Assembly: GCF_003966125.1 (NCBI RefSeq)
Contig: NZ_RXMA01000017.1
Location: 60,041 to 119,725, forward strand
DNA from: Azospirillum griseum
GTDB lineage: Bacteria; Pseudomonadota; Alphaproteobacteria; Azospirillales; Azospirillaceae
Direction of reading: 5' to 3'
Length of the DNA stretch: 59,685 nucleotides
The position numbers and the translations under genes are program-made. Positions 8,799 to 18,595 of this stretch are shown here, piece by piece. The number at the start of each line of letters is the position of its first letter. Position 1 is the first letter of the stretch. Under the pieces are notes generated by a model. The model did no database searches and was not told where the DNA came from. It was given only the letters and a program-made list of their open reading frames with translations.

Positions 8799-10607
8799 TC
8801 AAGCGGCGAAGAGCTGCTCGTCGGTCAGCGCCATCACCGCGCCCGATCCGGTGACGATGGCGGCGCGCAGCGCGGCCACGCGGGGCAGGAACTGCGTGGC
8901 GAAGAAGCGCGCGGTCAGCGGCTTGGCCGACAGGAAGGCGGCGTCGGCATCCCCCGCGCCGCCCGCCAGCAGGCTCGTGGCCACCCGCGCGGCGCGGGCC
9001 AGTTGCCAACCGCCCGTCACCAGCCCCAACAGCTCCAGCAGATGGGCCGAGGCCGCCGCCGGCAGGCGGGCGTCGCCCGTCGCCGTCAGCAGCCATTCCA
9101 CCGCGTCGCCCGCGTGGATGACGCTGTCGCGCAGGGCAAAGCCGGTCAGGCGCAGCGCCTCGTCCGGGCTGTCGCCCAGCTCGCGCCCGAGTGCGGCGAT
9201 GTCGGCCAGCAGGCCGCGCACCGCCGCCCCGCCGTCGCGCAGGATCTTGCGGTTGACCAGATCGTTGGCCTGGATCGCCGTGGTCCCTTCGTAGATGGTG
9301 GTGATGCGGGCGTCGCGGTAATGCTGGGCCGCTCCGGTTTCCTCGACAAAACCCATGCCGCCATGGACCTGCACGCCGTCCGACGCGATGACCTGCCCGG
9401 TTTCGGTGCACCAGCCCTTGGCGATCGGGGTCAGCAGATCGACCAGCAGCGCGGCCCGCGCCCGTTCATCCGGGTCGGCGTGGCTGTGGGCGACGTCCAC
9501 GGCGGCGGCTGCGGTGTAGAGCAGGCCGCGCATCGCCTCGATCCGCGCCTTCATCCCCATCAGAAGGCGGCGCACGTCGGGGTGATGGACGATGGCAAAG
9601 CGCCCGTCGCCGCTCCAGCCCACCGGCTTGCCCTGCACGCGGTCGCGGGCGTAGCCCAACGCCTGTTGATAGGCGCGCTCGGCGATCGCCAAGCCCTGCA
9701 TCGCCACGTTCAGGCGGGCGTGGTTCATCATGGCGAACATGCATTCCAGGCCACGGTTCGGCTGGCCGACCAGCCAGCCGATGGCCCCGCCCTCGTCGCC
9801 AAAGGACAGGACGGCGGTCGGGCTGCCGTGGATGCCCAGCTTGTGTTCCAGCGACACGCAGGTGACTTGGTTGCGCGCGCCCAGGCTGCCGTCGTCGTTG
9901 ACCAGGACCTTCGGCACGACGAACAGGCTGATGCCCTTCACGCCCGGCGGCGCGTCGGGCAGGCGGGCCAGCACCAGATGGATGATGTTGTCCGTCAGGT
10001 CATGGTCGCCGTAGGTGATGAAGATCTTCTGGCCGGTGACGAGGAAATGGTCGCCGTTCGGGACCGCGCGCGAGCGGGTGGCGGCAAGGTCCGATCCGGC
10101 CTGCGGTTCGGTGATGTTCATCGTGCCGGTCCATTCGCCCGACACCATCTTGGGCAGATAGCGCGCCTTCAACGCGTCGTCGGCGTAGAGCCGCATGGCG
10201 TTGACCGCCCCTTGCGTCAACATCGGGCAGAGGGCGAAGGCCATGTTGGCCGATTGCCACATCTCGTGCACGGCGGTGTTCAGCAGGTTGGGCAGGCCGG
10301 TCCCGCCCTGTTCGGGGTCGAAGGGCAGGCCGTTCCACCCGCCCTCGATCAGGGTCTGCCACGCGTCCTTCCAGCCATCGGCGGTGCGGACGGTCTTGTC
10401 GGCGGTCAGCGTCGCCCCCTGGCGGTCGCCGATTTCGTTGAGCGGGGCCAGCGTGTGTTCGGCGATCTTGGCGGCTTCCGACAGGATGCTGTCCACCATG
10501 TCGGGGGTGGCGTCGCCAAATCCGGGCAGGGCGGCCACATCGGCCATGCCGACGAGATGGTCGAGGACGAAGCGGATCTCTTTGAGCGGCGGAACATAGG
10601 CGGGCAT
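8799..10607 (-). CDS. Acyl-CoA dehydrogenase, 600-residue DmdC-like class
   Basis: At 602 residues it is much longer than the ~380-residue ACADs. It matches the class that includes 3-methylmercaptopropionyl-CoA dehydrogenase (DmdC) and mycobacterial FadE5. It begins with the diagnostic MPAYVPPLKEIRFVLDHL. The FAD/substrate region has MNITEPQAGSDLAATRSRA and ITYGDHDLTDNIIHLVLARL; the C-terminal half has QVHGGMGFVEETGAAQHYRD and ARITTIYEGTTAIQANDL, with the catalytic Glu expected in YEGT. It oxidises acyl-CoAs and passes electrons to ETF. etfA lies 55 bases upstream on the same strand, and the ligase gene is further upstream, so a single operon is likely. The true substrate cannot be read from sequence. 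Confidence 0.93.
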   Translation of the reverse strand: MPAYVPPLKEIRFVLDHLVGMADVAALPGFGDATPDMVDSILSEAAKIAEHTLAPLNEIGDRQGATLTADKTVRTADGWKDAWQTLIEGGWNGLPFDPEQGGTGLPNLLNTAVHEMWQSANMAFALCPMLTQGAVNAMRLYADDALKARYLPKMVSGEWTGTMNITEPQAGSDLAATRSRAVPNGDHFLVTGQKIFITYGDHDLTDNIIHLVLARLPDAPPGVKGISLFVVPKVLVNDDGSLGARNQVTCVSLEHKLGIHGSPTAVLSFGDEGGAIGWLVGQPNRGLECMFAMMNHARLNVAMQGLAIAERAYQQALGYARDRVQGKPVGWSGDGRFAIVHHPDVRRLLMGMKARIEAMRGLLYTAAAAVDVAHSHADPDERARAALLVDLLTPIAKGWCTETGQVIASDGVQVHGGMGFVEETGAAQHYRDARITTIYEGTTAIQANDLVNRKILRDGGAAVRGLLADIAALGRELGDSPDEALRLTGFALRDSVIHAGDAVEWLLTATGDARLPAAASAHLLELLGLVTGGWQLARAARVATSLLAGGAGDADAAFLSAKPLTARFFATQFLPRVAALRAAIVTGSGAVMALTDEQLFAA

Positions 10608-10662
10608 GGCGAGACGCCTCCCTAACGGATGGGGGATGGACAGGTTTGCGGACGGGGGAGCC

Positions 10663-11589
10663 TCAGAGCGCGGCGGACAGCTCCGGCAGCGCCTTGAACA
10701 GGTCGGCGACCAGGCCGTAATCGGCGACCTGGAAGATCGGGGCCTCTTCGTCCTTGTTGATGGCGACGATGACCTTGCTGTCCTTCATGCCCGCCAGATG
10801 CTGGATGGCACCGGAGATGCCGACGGCGATGTAGAGGTCGGGCGCGACGATCTTGCCGGTCTGGCCGACCTGATAATCGTTGGGCACGAACCCGGCGTCG
10901 ACCGCCGCGCGCGAGGCCCCCACCGCAGCGCCCAGCTTGTCGGCGATGGCCTCCAGCAGGTGGAAATTCTCGCCCGACTGCATGCCGCGCCCGCCCGACA
11001 CCACGATGCGGGCCGAGGTGAGTTCGGGCCGTTCCGATTTGGACAATTCCGCCGAGACGAAGCGCGACAGGCCGGGATCGGCCACGGCGGGGATCGTTTC
11101 CACCGGGGCGGGCGCGCCGTCCCCGGCGGCCTCGAAAGCGGTGGCGCGCACGGTCGCGATCACCAGCGAATCGGCGGTTTCGACGGTGGCGAGCGCGTTT
11201 CCGGCGTAGATCGGACGGACGAAGCGGTGGGGGGCGACCACCCCGGTGATGTCCGACAGCATCGCCACGTCCAGCAGGGCGGCGACGCGCGGCAGGGCGT
11301 TTTTCGCCGTCGAGGTGGCCGGGGCCAGAATGTGGCGGTAGCCCCCGGCCAGCGTGACGATCAGCGCGCTCAACGGTTCGGCCAGCGGGTGGGCGTGCAG
11401 TGGCGACTCCACCAGCAGCACCTTGGTCACGCCGTCGATGGCGGCGGCGGCGCTGGCCACCCCGGCCACGCCCGACCCGACGACCAGCGCGTGGATGTCG
11501 CCGCCGATGGCCTTCGCGGCGGTGACGGCGTTGCGGGTCGCGGCCTTGAGCTGGCCCTGCTCATGTTCGACCAGAAGGAGGATGCTCAT
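10663..11589 (-). CDS. etfA: Electron transfer flavoprotein alpha subunit
   Basis: The 308-residue FAD-binding subunit of ETF carries electrons from acyl-CoA dehydrogenases to ETF-ubiquinone oxidoreductase. The C-terminal FAD domain is unmistakable: [58 protein letters not shown] and [16 protein letters not shown]. The start at 11589 ([11 protein letters not shown]) overlaps the etfB stop by four bases (ATGA). It is of standard length. Confidence 0.97.
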   Translation of the reverse strand: MSILLLVEHEQGQLKAATRNAVTAAKAIGGDIHALVVGSGVAGVASAAAAIDGVTKVLLVESPLHAHPLAEPLSALIVTLAGGYRHILAPATSTAKNALPRVAALLDVAMLSDITGVVAPHRFVRPIYAGNALATVETADSLVIATVRATAFEAAGDGAPAPVETIPAVADPGLSRFVSAELSKSERPELTSARIVVSGGRGMQSGENFHLLEAIADKLGAAVGASRAAVDAGFVPNDYQVGQTGKIVAPDLYIAVGISGAIQHLAGMKDSKVIVAINKDEEAPIFQVADYGLVADLFKALPELSAAL

Positions 11590-12338
11590 GGGATGACCTT
11601 CGCTTCGTTCTTCAGTTTGGCGACCAGGGTGGCGACGTCGGGCAGCTTCACCCCGCCGCTGCGGCCCGGCGGTTCCGACACCGACAGGGTGGTCAGGCGC
11701 GGGGTCAGATCGACGCCCAGCGCGTCCGGCGTCACGGTGGCGAGCGGCTTTTTCTTCGCCTTCATGATGTTGGGAAGGGTGGCGTAGCGCGGCTCGTTCA
11801 GGCGCAGATCGGCGGTGACGATGGCGGGCAGCGGCAGGGCCAGCGTTTCCATCCCGCCATCGACCTCGCGGGTCACGGTCAGGCCGCCGTCGGCGGCGGC
11901 GATCCTGGACGCGAAGGTCCCCTGGCCCCAGCCCAGCAGGGCGGCCAGCATCTGGCCGGTCTGGTTGCAATCGTCGTCGATGGCCTGTTTGCCGAGGATG
12001 ACCAGACCGGGGGCCTCCTGCGCCACGATGGCCTTGAGCGCCTTGGCCACGCCCAGCGGCTGGGTTTCGGTGTCGGTCTGCACCAGGATGGCGCGGTCGG
12101 CCCCCATCGCCAGCGCTGTGCGCAAGGTGTCCTGGGCGGTGGCCGGGCCGACGGTGACGACGACGATTTCCGTCGCGACCCCGGCTTCCTTCAGGCGCAC
12201 CGCCTCTTCCACGGCGATTTCGTCGAAGGGGTTCATCGAGAATTTGACGTTGGCGGTCTCAACGCCGGTCCGGTCGGTCTTGACCCGGATCTTGACGTTG
12301 TAATCCACGACGCGCTTGACGGCGCAGAGGATTTTCAT
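11586..12338 (-). CDS. etfB: Electron transfer flavoprotein beta subunit
   Basis: The 250-residue AMP-binding subunit of ETF starts [20 protein letters not shown] at 12338; the ATG five codons upstream is less typical of the family. Family signatures are [59 protein letters not shown] and the C-terminal [20 protein letters not shown]. It is translationally coupled to etfA. The acyl-CoA ligase gene lies 162 bases upstream; that gap holds a 13-bp tandem duplication and a G-rich palindrome. Confidence 0.97.
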   Translation of the reverse strand: MKILCAVKRVVDYNVKIRVKTDRTGVETANVKFSMNPFDEIAVEEAVRLKEAGVATEIVVVTVGPATAQDTLRTALAMGADRAILVQTDTETQPLGVAKALKAIVAQEAPGLVILGKQAIDDDCNQTGQMLAALLGWGQGTFASRIAAADGGLTVTREVDGGMETLALPLPAIVTADLRLNEPRYATLPNIMKAKKKPLATVTPDALGVDLTPRLTTLSVSEPPGRSGGVKLPDVATLVAKLKNEAKVIP

Positions 12339-12351
12339 GGCGGGGATCCTC

Positions 12352-12377
12352 AAGAACGGATGGGAAGAACGGATGGG
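12352..12377. repeat. 13-bp tandem duplication upstream of etfB
   Basis: AAGAACGGATGGG occurs twice head to tail (12352-12364 and 12365-12377), starting 14 bases upstream of the etfB start codon, within its leader. Confidence 0.9.
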
Positions 12378-12412
12378 GGAGTGGGGGGTGGTGCGGGCGC
12401 GCGACGGCCCTG

Positions 12413-12442
12413 CCCCTCCCCCGCTTGGGGGGCGGGAGAGGG
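12413..12442. repeat. GC-rich palindrome (REP-like)
   Basis: CCCTCCCCCGC and GCGGGAGAGGG pair around a TTGGGG core in the ligase-etfB gap. Similar C-run/G-run palindromes lie at 20358-20391 and 49148-49168, which suggests a dispersed intergenic element or a shared terminator style. Confidence 0.55.
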
Positions 12443-12500
12443 TGGTGGTGGGGACCGTGGCGGGGACCGGGAAAAGGCGGGCGGGTGCCGGGAGGCCCGC

Positions 12501-14129
12501 TTACAGCTCTTCGGTCTTCTTGCGCAGGACGTATTTCTGGATTTTGCCGGTCGAGGTCTTTGGCAGCGGGCCGAACACCACGGTGCGCGGGGCCTTGAAA
12601 TGGGCCATGTGGGCGCGGCAATAGGCGATGATGTCGGCCTCGGTCGCGGCGGCCCCGTCCTTCAGGTTGACGAAGGCGCAGGGGGTTTCGCCCCATTTCT
12701 CGTCGTGGCGGGCGACGACGGCGGCCTCCAGCACGTCGGGGTGTTTGTAGAGCACATCCTCCACCTCGATGGAGGAGATGTTCTCGCCGCCGGAAATGAT
12801 GATGTCCTTGGAGCGGTCCTTGATCTCGACATAGCCGTCGGCGTGCCAGACGGCCAGATCGCCGGTGTGGAACCAGCCGCCCGCGAAGGCGTCCGCTGTC
12901 GCCTTGGGGTTCTTCAGATAGCCCTTCATCACGTTGTTGCCGCGCATCAGGATCTCGCCCATCGAGCGGCCATCCTTGGGCATCGGTTCCAGCGTTTGCG
13001 GATCGGCGACCACGATCTCCTCCAGCATCGGGCCGCGCACGCCCTGGCGGGCCTTGATCGCCGCCTTGTCGTCGATCGACAGGTCGTTCCAGCGGTCGTG
13101 CCAGACACAGACCACGGTCGGGCCGTAGCATTCGGTCAGGCCGTAGACGTGCGTCACCTCCCAGCCCATCCGCTCCATGCCCGCGATCACGGCGGCGGGC
13201 GGGGCGGCCCCGGCGACCATCACCTTGACCTTGTGATCGATGCCCGCCTTCAGATCGGCCGGGGCGTTGTTCAGCAGATTGAGCACGATGGGCGCGCCGC
13301 AGAAATGCGTGACCTGCTCCTCGCGGATCAGGCGCAGCACGGCGTCGGGGCGGACTTGACGCAAGCAGACGCTGGTTCCGGCGGTGACGGCGATGGTCCA
13401 GGGGAAGCACCAGCCGTTGCAATGGAACATCGGCAGGGTCCAGAGATAGACCGGGGCGTCGCCCATGTTCCAGGACAGCGCGTTCGACACCGCGTTCAGA
13501 TAGGCCCCGCGATGGTGGTAGACCACGCCCTTGGGGTTGCCGGTGGTCCCGGAGGTGTAGTTGAGCGCGATGGCCTGCCATTCGTCGGTCGGCAGGATCC
13601 AGGGATGCTCACCGTCCGCCCCGGCCAGAAACGCTTCGTAATCGCAGGAGCCGATCAGCTCACCGCCGCTGTAGAGCGGATCGTCGATGTCGATCACTGG
13701 GATCGGCGCGCCGAGCAGGGCCAGCGCCTTTTTCGCCACGGCGGAGAACTCGCGGTCGACGAACAGGATCTTGGCCTCGCCGTGGGTCAGGATGAAGGCG
13801 ATGGCCTCGGCGTCCAACCGGGTGTTGATGGCGTTCAGCACGCCGCCCACCAGCGGCACGCCGAAATGCGCCTCGAACAGTTCGGGCGTGTTGGCGGCCA
13901 GCATGGCGACGGTGTCGCCGGTCGTGATGCCGCGCGCGGCGAGCGCTGCGGCCAGACGGCGCACGCGGGAGAAGGTCTCGGCCCAGTTGCGGCGGACGGG
14001 ACCATGGATGACGGCGGTGCGTTCCGGCCAGACCGACGCGGCGCGTTCCAGATAGGTCAGCGGCGACAGCGCCACGAAATTCGCGGCGTTCCGGTCAAGG
14101 TCACGGTCGTAAGCGTTGGCTTCCTTCAT
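12501..14129 (-). CDS. Acyl-CoA ligase (AMP-forming), DmdB-like
   Basis: The gene encodes a 542-residue ANL-superfamily ligase that activates a carboxylic acid to its CoA thioester. Motif P-loop A3 is LNYTSGTTGNPKGVVYHHRG, A5 is HVYGLTECYGP, A7 is GWFHTGDLAVWHADGY, A8 is IKDRSKDIIISGGENIS, and the catalytic lysine is in LPKTSTGKIQKYVLRK. Length and the LWTLPMFHCNGWCFPW block fit the medium-chain/3-methylmercaptopropionate (DmdB) subgroup. It is cotranscribed in direction with etfBA and a DmdC-like dehydrogenase, giving a complete activation plus alpha,beta-oxidation cassette. The exact acid is unresolved. Confidence 0.92.
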   Translation of the reverse strand: MKEANAYDRDLDRNAANFVALSPLTYLERAASVWPERTAVIHGPVRRNWAETFSRVRRLAAALAARGITTGDTVAMLAANTPELFEAHFGVPLVGGVLNAINTRLDAEAIAFILTHGEAKILFVDREFSAVAKKALALLGAPIPVIDIDDPLYSGGELIGSCDYEAFLAGADGEHPWILPTDEWQAIALNYTSGTTGNPKGVVYHHRGAYLNAVSNALSWNMGDAPVYLWTLPMFHCNGWCFPWTIAVTAGTSVCLRQVRPDAVLRLIREEQVTHFCGAPIVLNLLNNAPADLKAGIDHKVKVMVAGAAPPAAVIAGMERMGWEVTHVYGLTECYGPTVVCVWHDRWNDLSIDDKAAIKARQGVRGPMLEEIVVADPQTLEPMPKDGRSMGEILMRGNNVMKGYLKNPKATADAFAGGWFHTGDLAVWHADGYVEIKDRSKDIIISGGENISSIEVEDVLYKHPDVLEAAVVARHDEKWGETPCAFVNLKDGAAATEADIIAYCRAHMAHFKAPRTVVFGPLPKTSTGKIQKYVLRKKTEEL

Positions 14130-14299
14130 CGGACCATTCTCCCCAGGGTAATTTTGTTGGTTGTGATTCTTGTTGGTTGGCGTTGCTGCCGTGACCGGTC
14201 GGGCCGGTTGGTTCGGCTCTGATCCGGTGCTGTATCAGGTCAGCTTTGCGAAACTTTCTCCCGATTATGACCAATTGTTGCGGGCGTCCGCGCCACGCC

Positions 14300-15022
14300 T
14301 CACCGCAACCAGGCCACATCCCCGGCAAAGAGATAGCCGGCACCGTAGACGGTCTTGATCAGGCGGGGCGCGCGCGGGTCCTCCTCGATCTTTTTGCGGA
14401 TGCGCGACACCCGCACGTCGATGCTGCGGTCGTAGGGGAAATCGTCGCGGTCCAGGTCGGGGCCTTGCAACTGCTCGCGCGACAGCACCCGCTTGGGCGC
14501 TTTCAGCAGGGTCAGCAGCAGGGCGGCCTCGGCGGCGGTCAGGCTGTCCTGACGCCCGTCGTCGGCGGTCAGGGTCAGGTCGCCCAGATCGAACACCCAG
14601 CCGCCAAAGCGGGCGCGCCCGGTTTCCGCCGTGGCGGCGGCGGTGGTCAGTTGCTCGCGCCGCCGGATGGCGCTGTTGACGCGGGCGACCAGCTCGCGCG
14701 GTTCAAAGGGTTTGACGATGTAATCATCGGCCCCCAGCTCCAGCCCCAGCACCCGGTCGGAGGTGCCGCCCCGCCCCGACAGGATGATGACGCCAAAGCG
14801 GACGTCGGCCCACAGCTCGCGCACCAGGGTCAACCCGTCCATGTCGGGCAGGCCGAGATCGACGATGCACAGGTCGGGGGCCTGGCGCTGGATCGCCTGG
14901 CGCGCGTCGCGCCCGCTGCCCCAGGCCGCGACCTCGTAGCCGTAGCTTTCCAGAACCCCGGTGACGAGGTGGCGGATGTCGGCCTCGTCCTCCACCAGAT
15001 AGATCCGCTTCTTGTGTGTCAC
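14300..15022 (-). CDS. OmpR/PhoB-family response regulator
   Basis: This 240-residue protein has a receiver domain (acidic pair ED at 11-12, phospho-acceptor Asp55 in LCIVDLGLPDMDG, conserved Lys in ADDYIVKPFEPREL) followed by a winged-helix DNA-binding domain (SLTAAEAALLLTLLKAPKRV, DVRVSRIRKKIEEDP and the terminal RLIKTVYGAGYLF). It lies 125 bases downstream of the hybrid kinase gene on the same strand and is presumably its partner. The divergent DUF485-actP pair is the obvious candidate target. That regulatory link is inferred from position. Confidence 0.93.
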   Translation of the reverse strand: MTHKKRIYLVEDEADIRHLVTGVLESYGYEVAAWGSGRDARQAIQRQAPDLCIVDLGLPDMDGLTLVRELWADVRFGVIILSGRGGTSDRVLGLELGADDYIVKPFEPRELVARVNSAIRRREQLTTAAATAETGRARFGGWVFDLGDLTLTADDGRQDSLTAAEAALLLTLLKAPKRVLSREQLQGPDLDRDDFPYDRSIDVRVSRIRKKIEEDPRAPRLIKTVYGAGYLFAGDVAWLR

Positions 15023-15117
15023 GCGCGTTTCCCCCGTTTCCCCGTTTGCCGGGTGTCCTTGCTGCCCCGCACCGTCCGGTCCGTTCGCTTGTTGGACCGT
15101 GGCCGTTCAGGCCATGG

Positions 15118-15167
15118 TTGCTTCAGGCCGTGGCGGCGGGGGTTGCTTCAGGCCGTGGCGGCGGGGG
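15118..15167. repeat. 25-bp tandem duplication at the 3' end of the hybrid kinase gene
   Basis: The unit TTGCTTCAGGCCGTGGCGGC plus GGGGG occurs at 15118-15142 and 15143-15167. The second copy contains the kinase stop codon (15148-15150, TGA on the minus strand), so the first copy duplicates the last codons and stop. Confidence 0.9.
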
Positions 15168-18048
15168 TTTTGGCGGGATCGCCGATGCGGCCGATGGCGG
15201 CCACCAGATCCCGCTTGTCCCATGGTTTGCCCAGTATGACCGTGTCGGGGGGCGGCTCGCCAGACTCCACGGAAAAACCGCTGACCAGCACCACGCGCAG
15301 GTCCGGGCGCAGCCGCCGGGCGCGGCGGGCCAGCTCGATCCCCGACAGGCCGGGCATGACGATGTCCGACACCAGCAGCGACAGGCCGTCGATCTGCTCC
15401 ACCAGCTCCGCCGCCTCGTCGCCGCTGGCGGCCTCCACCACGGAAAAGCCCAGCTCGACCAGCTGTTGCCGCATCACCTGCCGCACGTCGTCGTTGTCCT
15501 CCGCCACCAGGGCCAGCGTGCCGCGCCACCCGCTGTCCAGTGCGTCGGGCGGCGGTGGGGCGGTGTCGGCCCGGTGCGGGGCCGGTTCGGCGCGCGGCAG
15601 CAGCAGGGTGATGGTGGTCCCGCGCCCGGCCACGCTGTCGATGCGCAGATAGCCGCGCGATTGCTTGACGAAGCCATAGACCATCGACAGCCCCAGGCCG
15701 GAGCCTTGCGCCTTGGTGGTGAAAAAGGGTTCGACGGCGCGGGCCAGCGCTTCAACCGTGAAGCCGCTGCCGCTGTCGCGGATGCGCAGCTCCAGATAAT
15801 CGTCGGGGCGGACCGGCTCGTCGAAGGGCAGTTCGTCGGGCGGGGGGGAGTCCGCCACCCCCTCCGCCATCACGGTGCGCCGGGCGACGGCGATGTCGAG
15901 CCGCCCGCCGTCGGGCATGGCGTCGCGCGCGTTGATCGCCAGATTGACCAGGGCGTTTTCCAACTGGGTCTGGTCGGCGATGGTCCAGACGTTCGGGGGG
16001 GAGGCGTCCGGCCCCTCTCCGGGCACGGTGATGGCGATGTTGCTGGGGAAGGAGCGGCGCAGCAGCACCGCCATGTCGCGCAGCAGGCCGCACAGCTCGA
16101 TGGGTTCGGGCTTCAGCGGTTGCTGACGGGAAAAGGCCAGCAGCCGCCCGGTGATGTCGGCCCCGCGTCGCCCGGCGCGCTGGGCCGGTTCCAGATAGGC
16201 GTCCAACCCCTCCACCCCGGCGTAGCGTTCGCGCGCCGCCGACAGGTTGCCGATGATGATCGACAGCAGGTTGTTGAAGTCATGGGCCAGCCCGCCGGAC
16301 AATTGGCCGACCGCCTTCAGCCGTTGCGCCTCCACCAGCTGGCGTTCGGTCTGCTTTTCGTCGGTGATGTCGAGCGTCAGCACGAACAGCCCGGCCACCG
16401 CGCCGTCCGCCCCGGTGTGGGGGATCAGGGTGGTTTTGGTGATCAGCGTGCGCCCGCCGCGCGGCAGGCTGTATTCGAACGTCACCGCCTCCCCCGCCCG
16501 GCAACGGTCGAGGTGGGGGGACAGGGTGGCGTGGGCGCGCCGCCCGACGATGGCGGCCAGCGGCTGGCCGATGACCTCGGCCTTGCTGCGCCCGACCAGC
16601 TCGGCCCAGCGCCGGTTGGCGAAGGTCAGCCGTTCCGCGCAATCCAGCCCGGCGATGCTGGCGGGGATGGCGTCGAGGATCACGCGCTGGCGGGCCTCGG
16701 CCTCGGCCAGGGCGCGGCGGGCGGTGTCCTGGCTGGCGACGGCGGCGCGCAGGCGGGTGTTGGCGTCCTCCAACGCGGCGGTGCGGTCGCGCACCCGGCT
16801 GTCGAGCGTGGCGATGTTGCCGCGCACCCGCCCGACCATGGCGTCGAAGGCGGCGGCAAGCTGGCCGATCTCGTCGTCGCGGCGGATGCCGCTTTCGGCG
16901 TTCAGGTCGCCCGCCCGCACCAGCGCGGCGGTGTCGGCCAGCCGCCGCAACGGCCCGACCAGCCGCCGCACCGCAACATAGCCCAGCACGCCGCCGGTCA
17001 GCATCAGCGCCACGGCGATGGCGAGGATGCGGTTGCCCAGCACCACCGACGACCGCCGCAGCTCCTCCACATAGACCGACGAGGCGATGTACCAGTCGAA
17101 GCCCTGGAAATGCCGGACCCAGCTGATCTTCTCATAGGCGTAATTGCCGGGGTCGTCGGGCTTGTCCCACAGATAGGTCAGCGGTTCGCCGCGCGCGGCG
17201 GCGATCTTCAGCTCTTCGGCGATGGGTTTGCCGGTGACGGGGTTGACCAGCGTGCCGAAGGCTGTGTTTTCGATGTTGGCGTTCGGGTGGATGATCATCC
17301 GGTTCGCCGAGTCGAAGATGTAGAGATAGCCGGTGCGGGCGATGCGCAGGTTGCGCAGGGCCTGGCGCAGATCCTCGATGGCCTCGGCCTTGCGCCGCTC
17401 CACCTCGGCGTCCACGTCGGCCAGATAGGCACCGGTGCCGACGACGATGCCGCGCTGGGGCAGGTCGCGGAAATAGCTGAGCTTGGGCGCGCGCTCGTCG
17501 CCGTTGGGCCGCCACCAGGGATAGGTCAGGAAGCCGTCGCCCTCGCGCCTTGCGGTGGCGATGATGGTGGGCAGGATGTAACGACCGGTGTTGTCGCGCA
17601 GGTCCGATTTGTCGTGGCCCTGATAGTCGGGCGACGGGTGGGAGAGAATGACCGACTGGTAATCGGTGGCCCAGATGTAGCCGTCGCTGCCATAGCGCAG
17701 GGCCTGCAACCCCTCCGCCACCTGCCGCTTGGCCTCCTCGCGGGTGATCTCGCCCCGGTCGGCGCGGCTGTGGACATGGTCGATGTAACCGGCGGCGGCC
17801 GACACCATGTCGCGCAGCCGGGTCTTGTAGGATTCGACGGTGGCCGTCCGCTGCTCCTCCAGCCCGCCCCGGATTTTGCTGACCAGCTCGAACACGTTGT
17901 CGAGGATGGTGCGGCTGGCGTCCCGCTCGATCTCATAGGCCTTTTCCTCGATCAGCGGGACCGACAGCAGATAGACCGCCGACGAAAACAGCCCCAGCGT
18001 CAACAGGATGGCCGAGAACAGCCGGAGGAACAGGGGCGAGCGGACCAT
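15148..18048 (-). CDS. Cache-domain hybrid sensor histidine kinase
   Basis: The protein is a 966-residue inner-membrane sensor. TM1 is at 8-30. A periplasmic double sCache_2 region spans about 40-330: GYIWATDYQSVILSHP...GTGAYLADVDAEVERR and a second GYLYIFDSANRMIIHP...YIASSVYVEELRRS. TM2 is about 340-362, HAMP about 362-412, PAS about 455-565. The HisKA box is GGLAHDFNNLL (His589), and HATPase motifs are NLAINARDAMPDGG, DSGSGF and GSGLGLSMVYGF. The C-terminal receiver has Asp895 in LLVSDIVMPG. sCache_2 domains often bind C2/C3 carboxylates, which agrees with the divergent acetate symporter. The regulator gene follows downstream. Confidence 0.94.
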   Translation of the reverse strand: MVRSPLFLRLFSAILLTLGLFSSAVYLLSVPLIEEKAYEIERDASRTILDNVFELVSKIRGGLEEQRTATVESYKTRLRDMVSAAAGYIDHVHSRADRGEITREEAKRQVAEGLQALRYGSDGYIWATDYQSVILSHPSPDYQGHDKSDLRDNTGRYILPTIIATARREGDGFLTYPWWRPNGDERAPKLSYFRDLPQRGIVVGTGAYLADVDAEVERRKAEAIEDLRQALRNLRIARTGYLYIFDSANRMIIHPNANIENTAFGTLVNPVTGKPIAEELKIAAARGEPLTYLWDKPDDPGNYAYEKISWVRHFQGFDWYIASSVYVEELRRSSVVLGNRILAIAVALMLTGGVLGYVAVRRLVGPLRRLADTAALVRAGDLNAESGIRRDDEIGQLAAAFDAMVGRVRGNIATLDSRVRDRTAALEDANTRLRAAVASQDTARRALAEAEARQRVILDAIPASIAGLDCAERLTFANRRWAELVGRSKAEVIGQPLAAIVGRRAHATLSPHLDRCRAGEAVTFEYSLPRGGRTLITKTTLIPHTGADGAVAGLFVLTLDITDEKQTERQLVEAQRLKAVGQLSGGLAHDFNNLLSIIIGNLSAARERYAGVEGLDAYLEPAQRAGRRGADITGRLLAFSRQQPLKPEPIELCGLLRDMAVLLRRSFPSNIAITVPGEGPDASPPNVWTIADQTQLENALVNLAINARDAMPDGGRLDIAVARRTVMAEGVADSPPPDELPFDEPVRPDDYLELRIRDSGSGFTVEALARAVEPFFTTKAQGSGLGLSMVYGFVKQSRGYLRIDSVAGRGTTITLLLPRAEPAPHRADTAPPPPDALDSGWRGTLALVAEDNDDVRQVMRQQLVELGFSVVEAASGDEAAELVEQIDGLSLLVSDIVMPGLSGIELARRARRLRPDLRVVLVSGFSVESGEPPPDTVILGKPWDKRDLVAAIGRIGDPAKTPAATA

Positions 18049-18135
18049 GGTCGGGGGCGCGGATGGGGCTGGGGACAGGCCCGGCCATAGTTTCAGCTTC
18101 GCCGCCGCCGCTCAACCGCAAAGGCTGCGAAAATT

Positions 18136-18183
18136 GCCAAATTTGACCTGAAACAATTCGTCATATTTCCGGGAAATTTGGGC
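18136..18183. promoter_or_regulatory. Inverted repeat in the kinase / DUF485-actP divergent spacer
   Basis: GCCAAATTT (18136-18144) and AAATTTGGGC (18174-18183) form an inverted repeat in an unusually A+T-rich patch (about 18128-18190) between the divergent kinase and DUF485 genes. It is a plausible operator for the OmpR-type regulator. Only position and symmetry support this. Confidence 0.45.
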
Positions 18184-18283
18184 AAAAAAGCGGGTGTAGG
18201 GGGTGTGGCAGGATCCCCCGCCAAGGGGGCGCGCAACGACAAAAGACGGCCGTCGGCCACGACGGGCATCGTCTGGAGGAAGC

Positions 18284-18595
18284 ATGTCAAACCCCATCTA
18301 CGCGCGGGTTCGCCAGAACCCGAAATTCCACGATCTGGTCCGGCGGCGCAGCCGTCTGGCCCTGACCCTGTCGGCCATCGTGCTGGTGTCCTACTACGCC
18401 TTCATGATGGTGGTGGCCTTTGCCCCGCAGGTGCTGCGCGCCCCGCTGGGCGAGGATTCGGCCCTGAGCGTCGGCTTCCCCATCGGGGCGGCGATCATCG
18501 TGGTGTCGTGGCTGCTGACCGGCGTCTACTCGCACTTCGCCAACGGCGTGTTCGAAGAGCTGAACGACCAGATCACGCGGGAGAGCCAGCCATGA
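18284..18595 (+). CDS. DUF485 membrane protein (YjcH-like)
   Basis: This 103-residue inner-membrane protein has two transmembrane helices ([20 protein letters not shown] and [19 protein letters not shown]). DUF485 proteins are coupled to actP-type symporters, as yjcH is to actP in E. coli. The start at 18284 has a strong GGAGGA 7 bases upstream. The stop overlaps the actP start by four bases (ATGA). Confidence 0.95.
   Translation: MSNPIYARVRQNPKFHDLVRRRSRLALTLSAIVLVSYYAFMMVVAFAPQVLRAPLGEDSALSVGFPIGAAIIVVSWLLTGVYSHFANGVFEELNDQITRESQP

Noticed and set aside
15016..18090. Plus-strand 1024-codon open frame
   Set aside because: Antisense shadow of the hybrid kinase gene.
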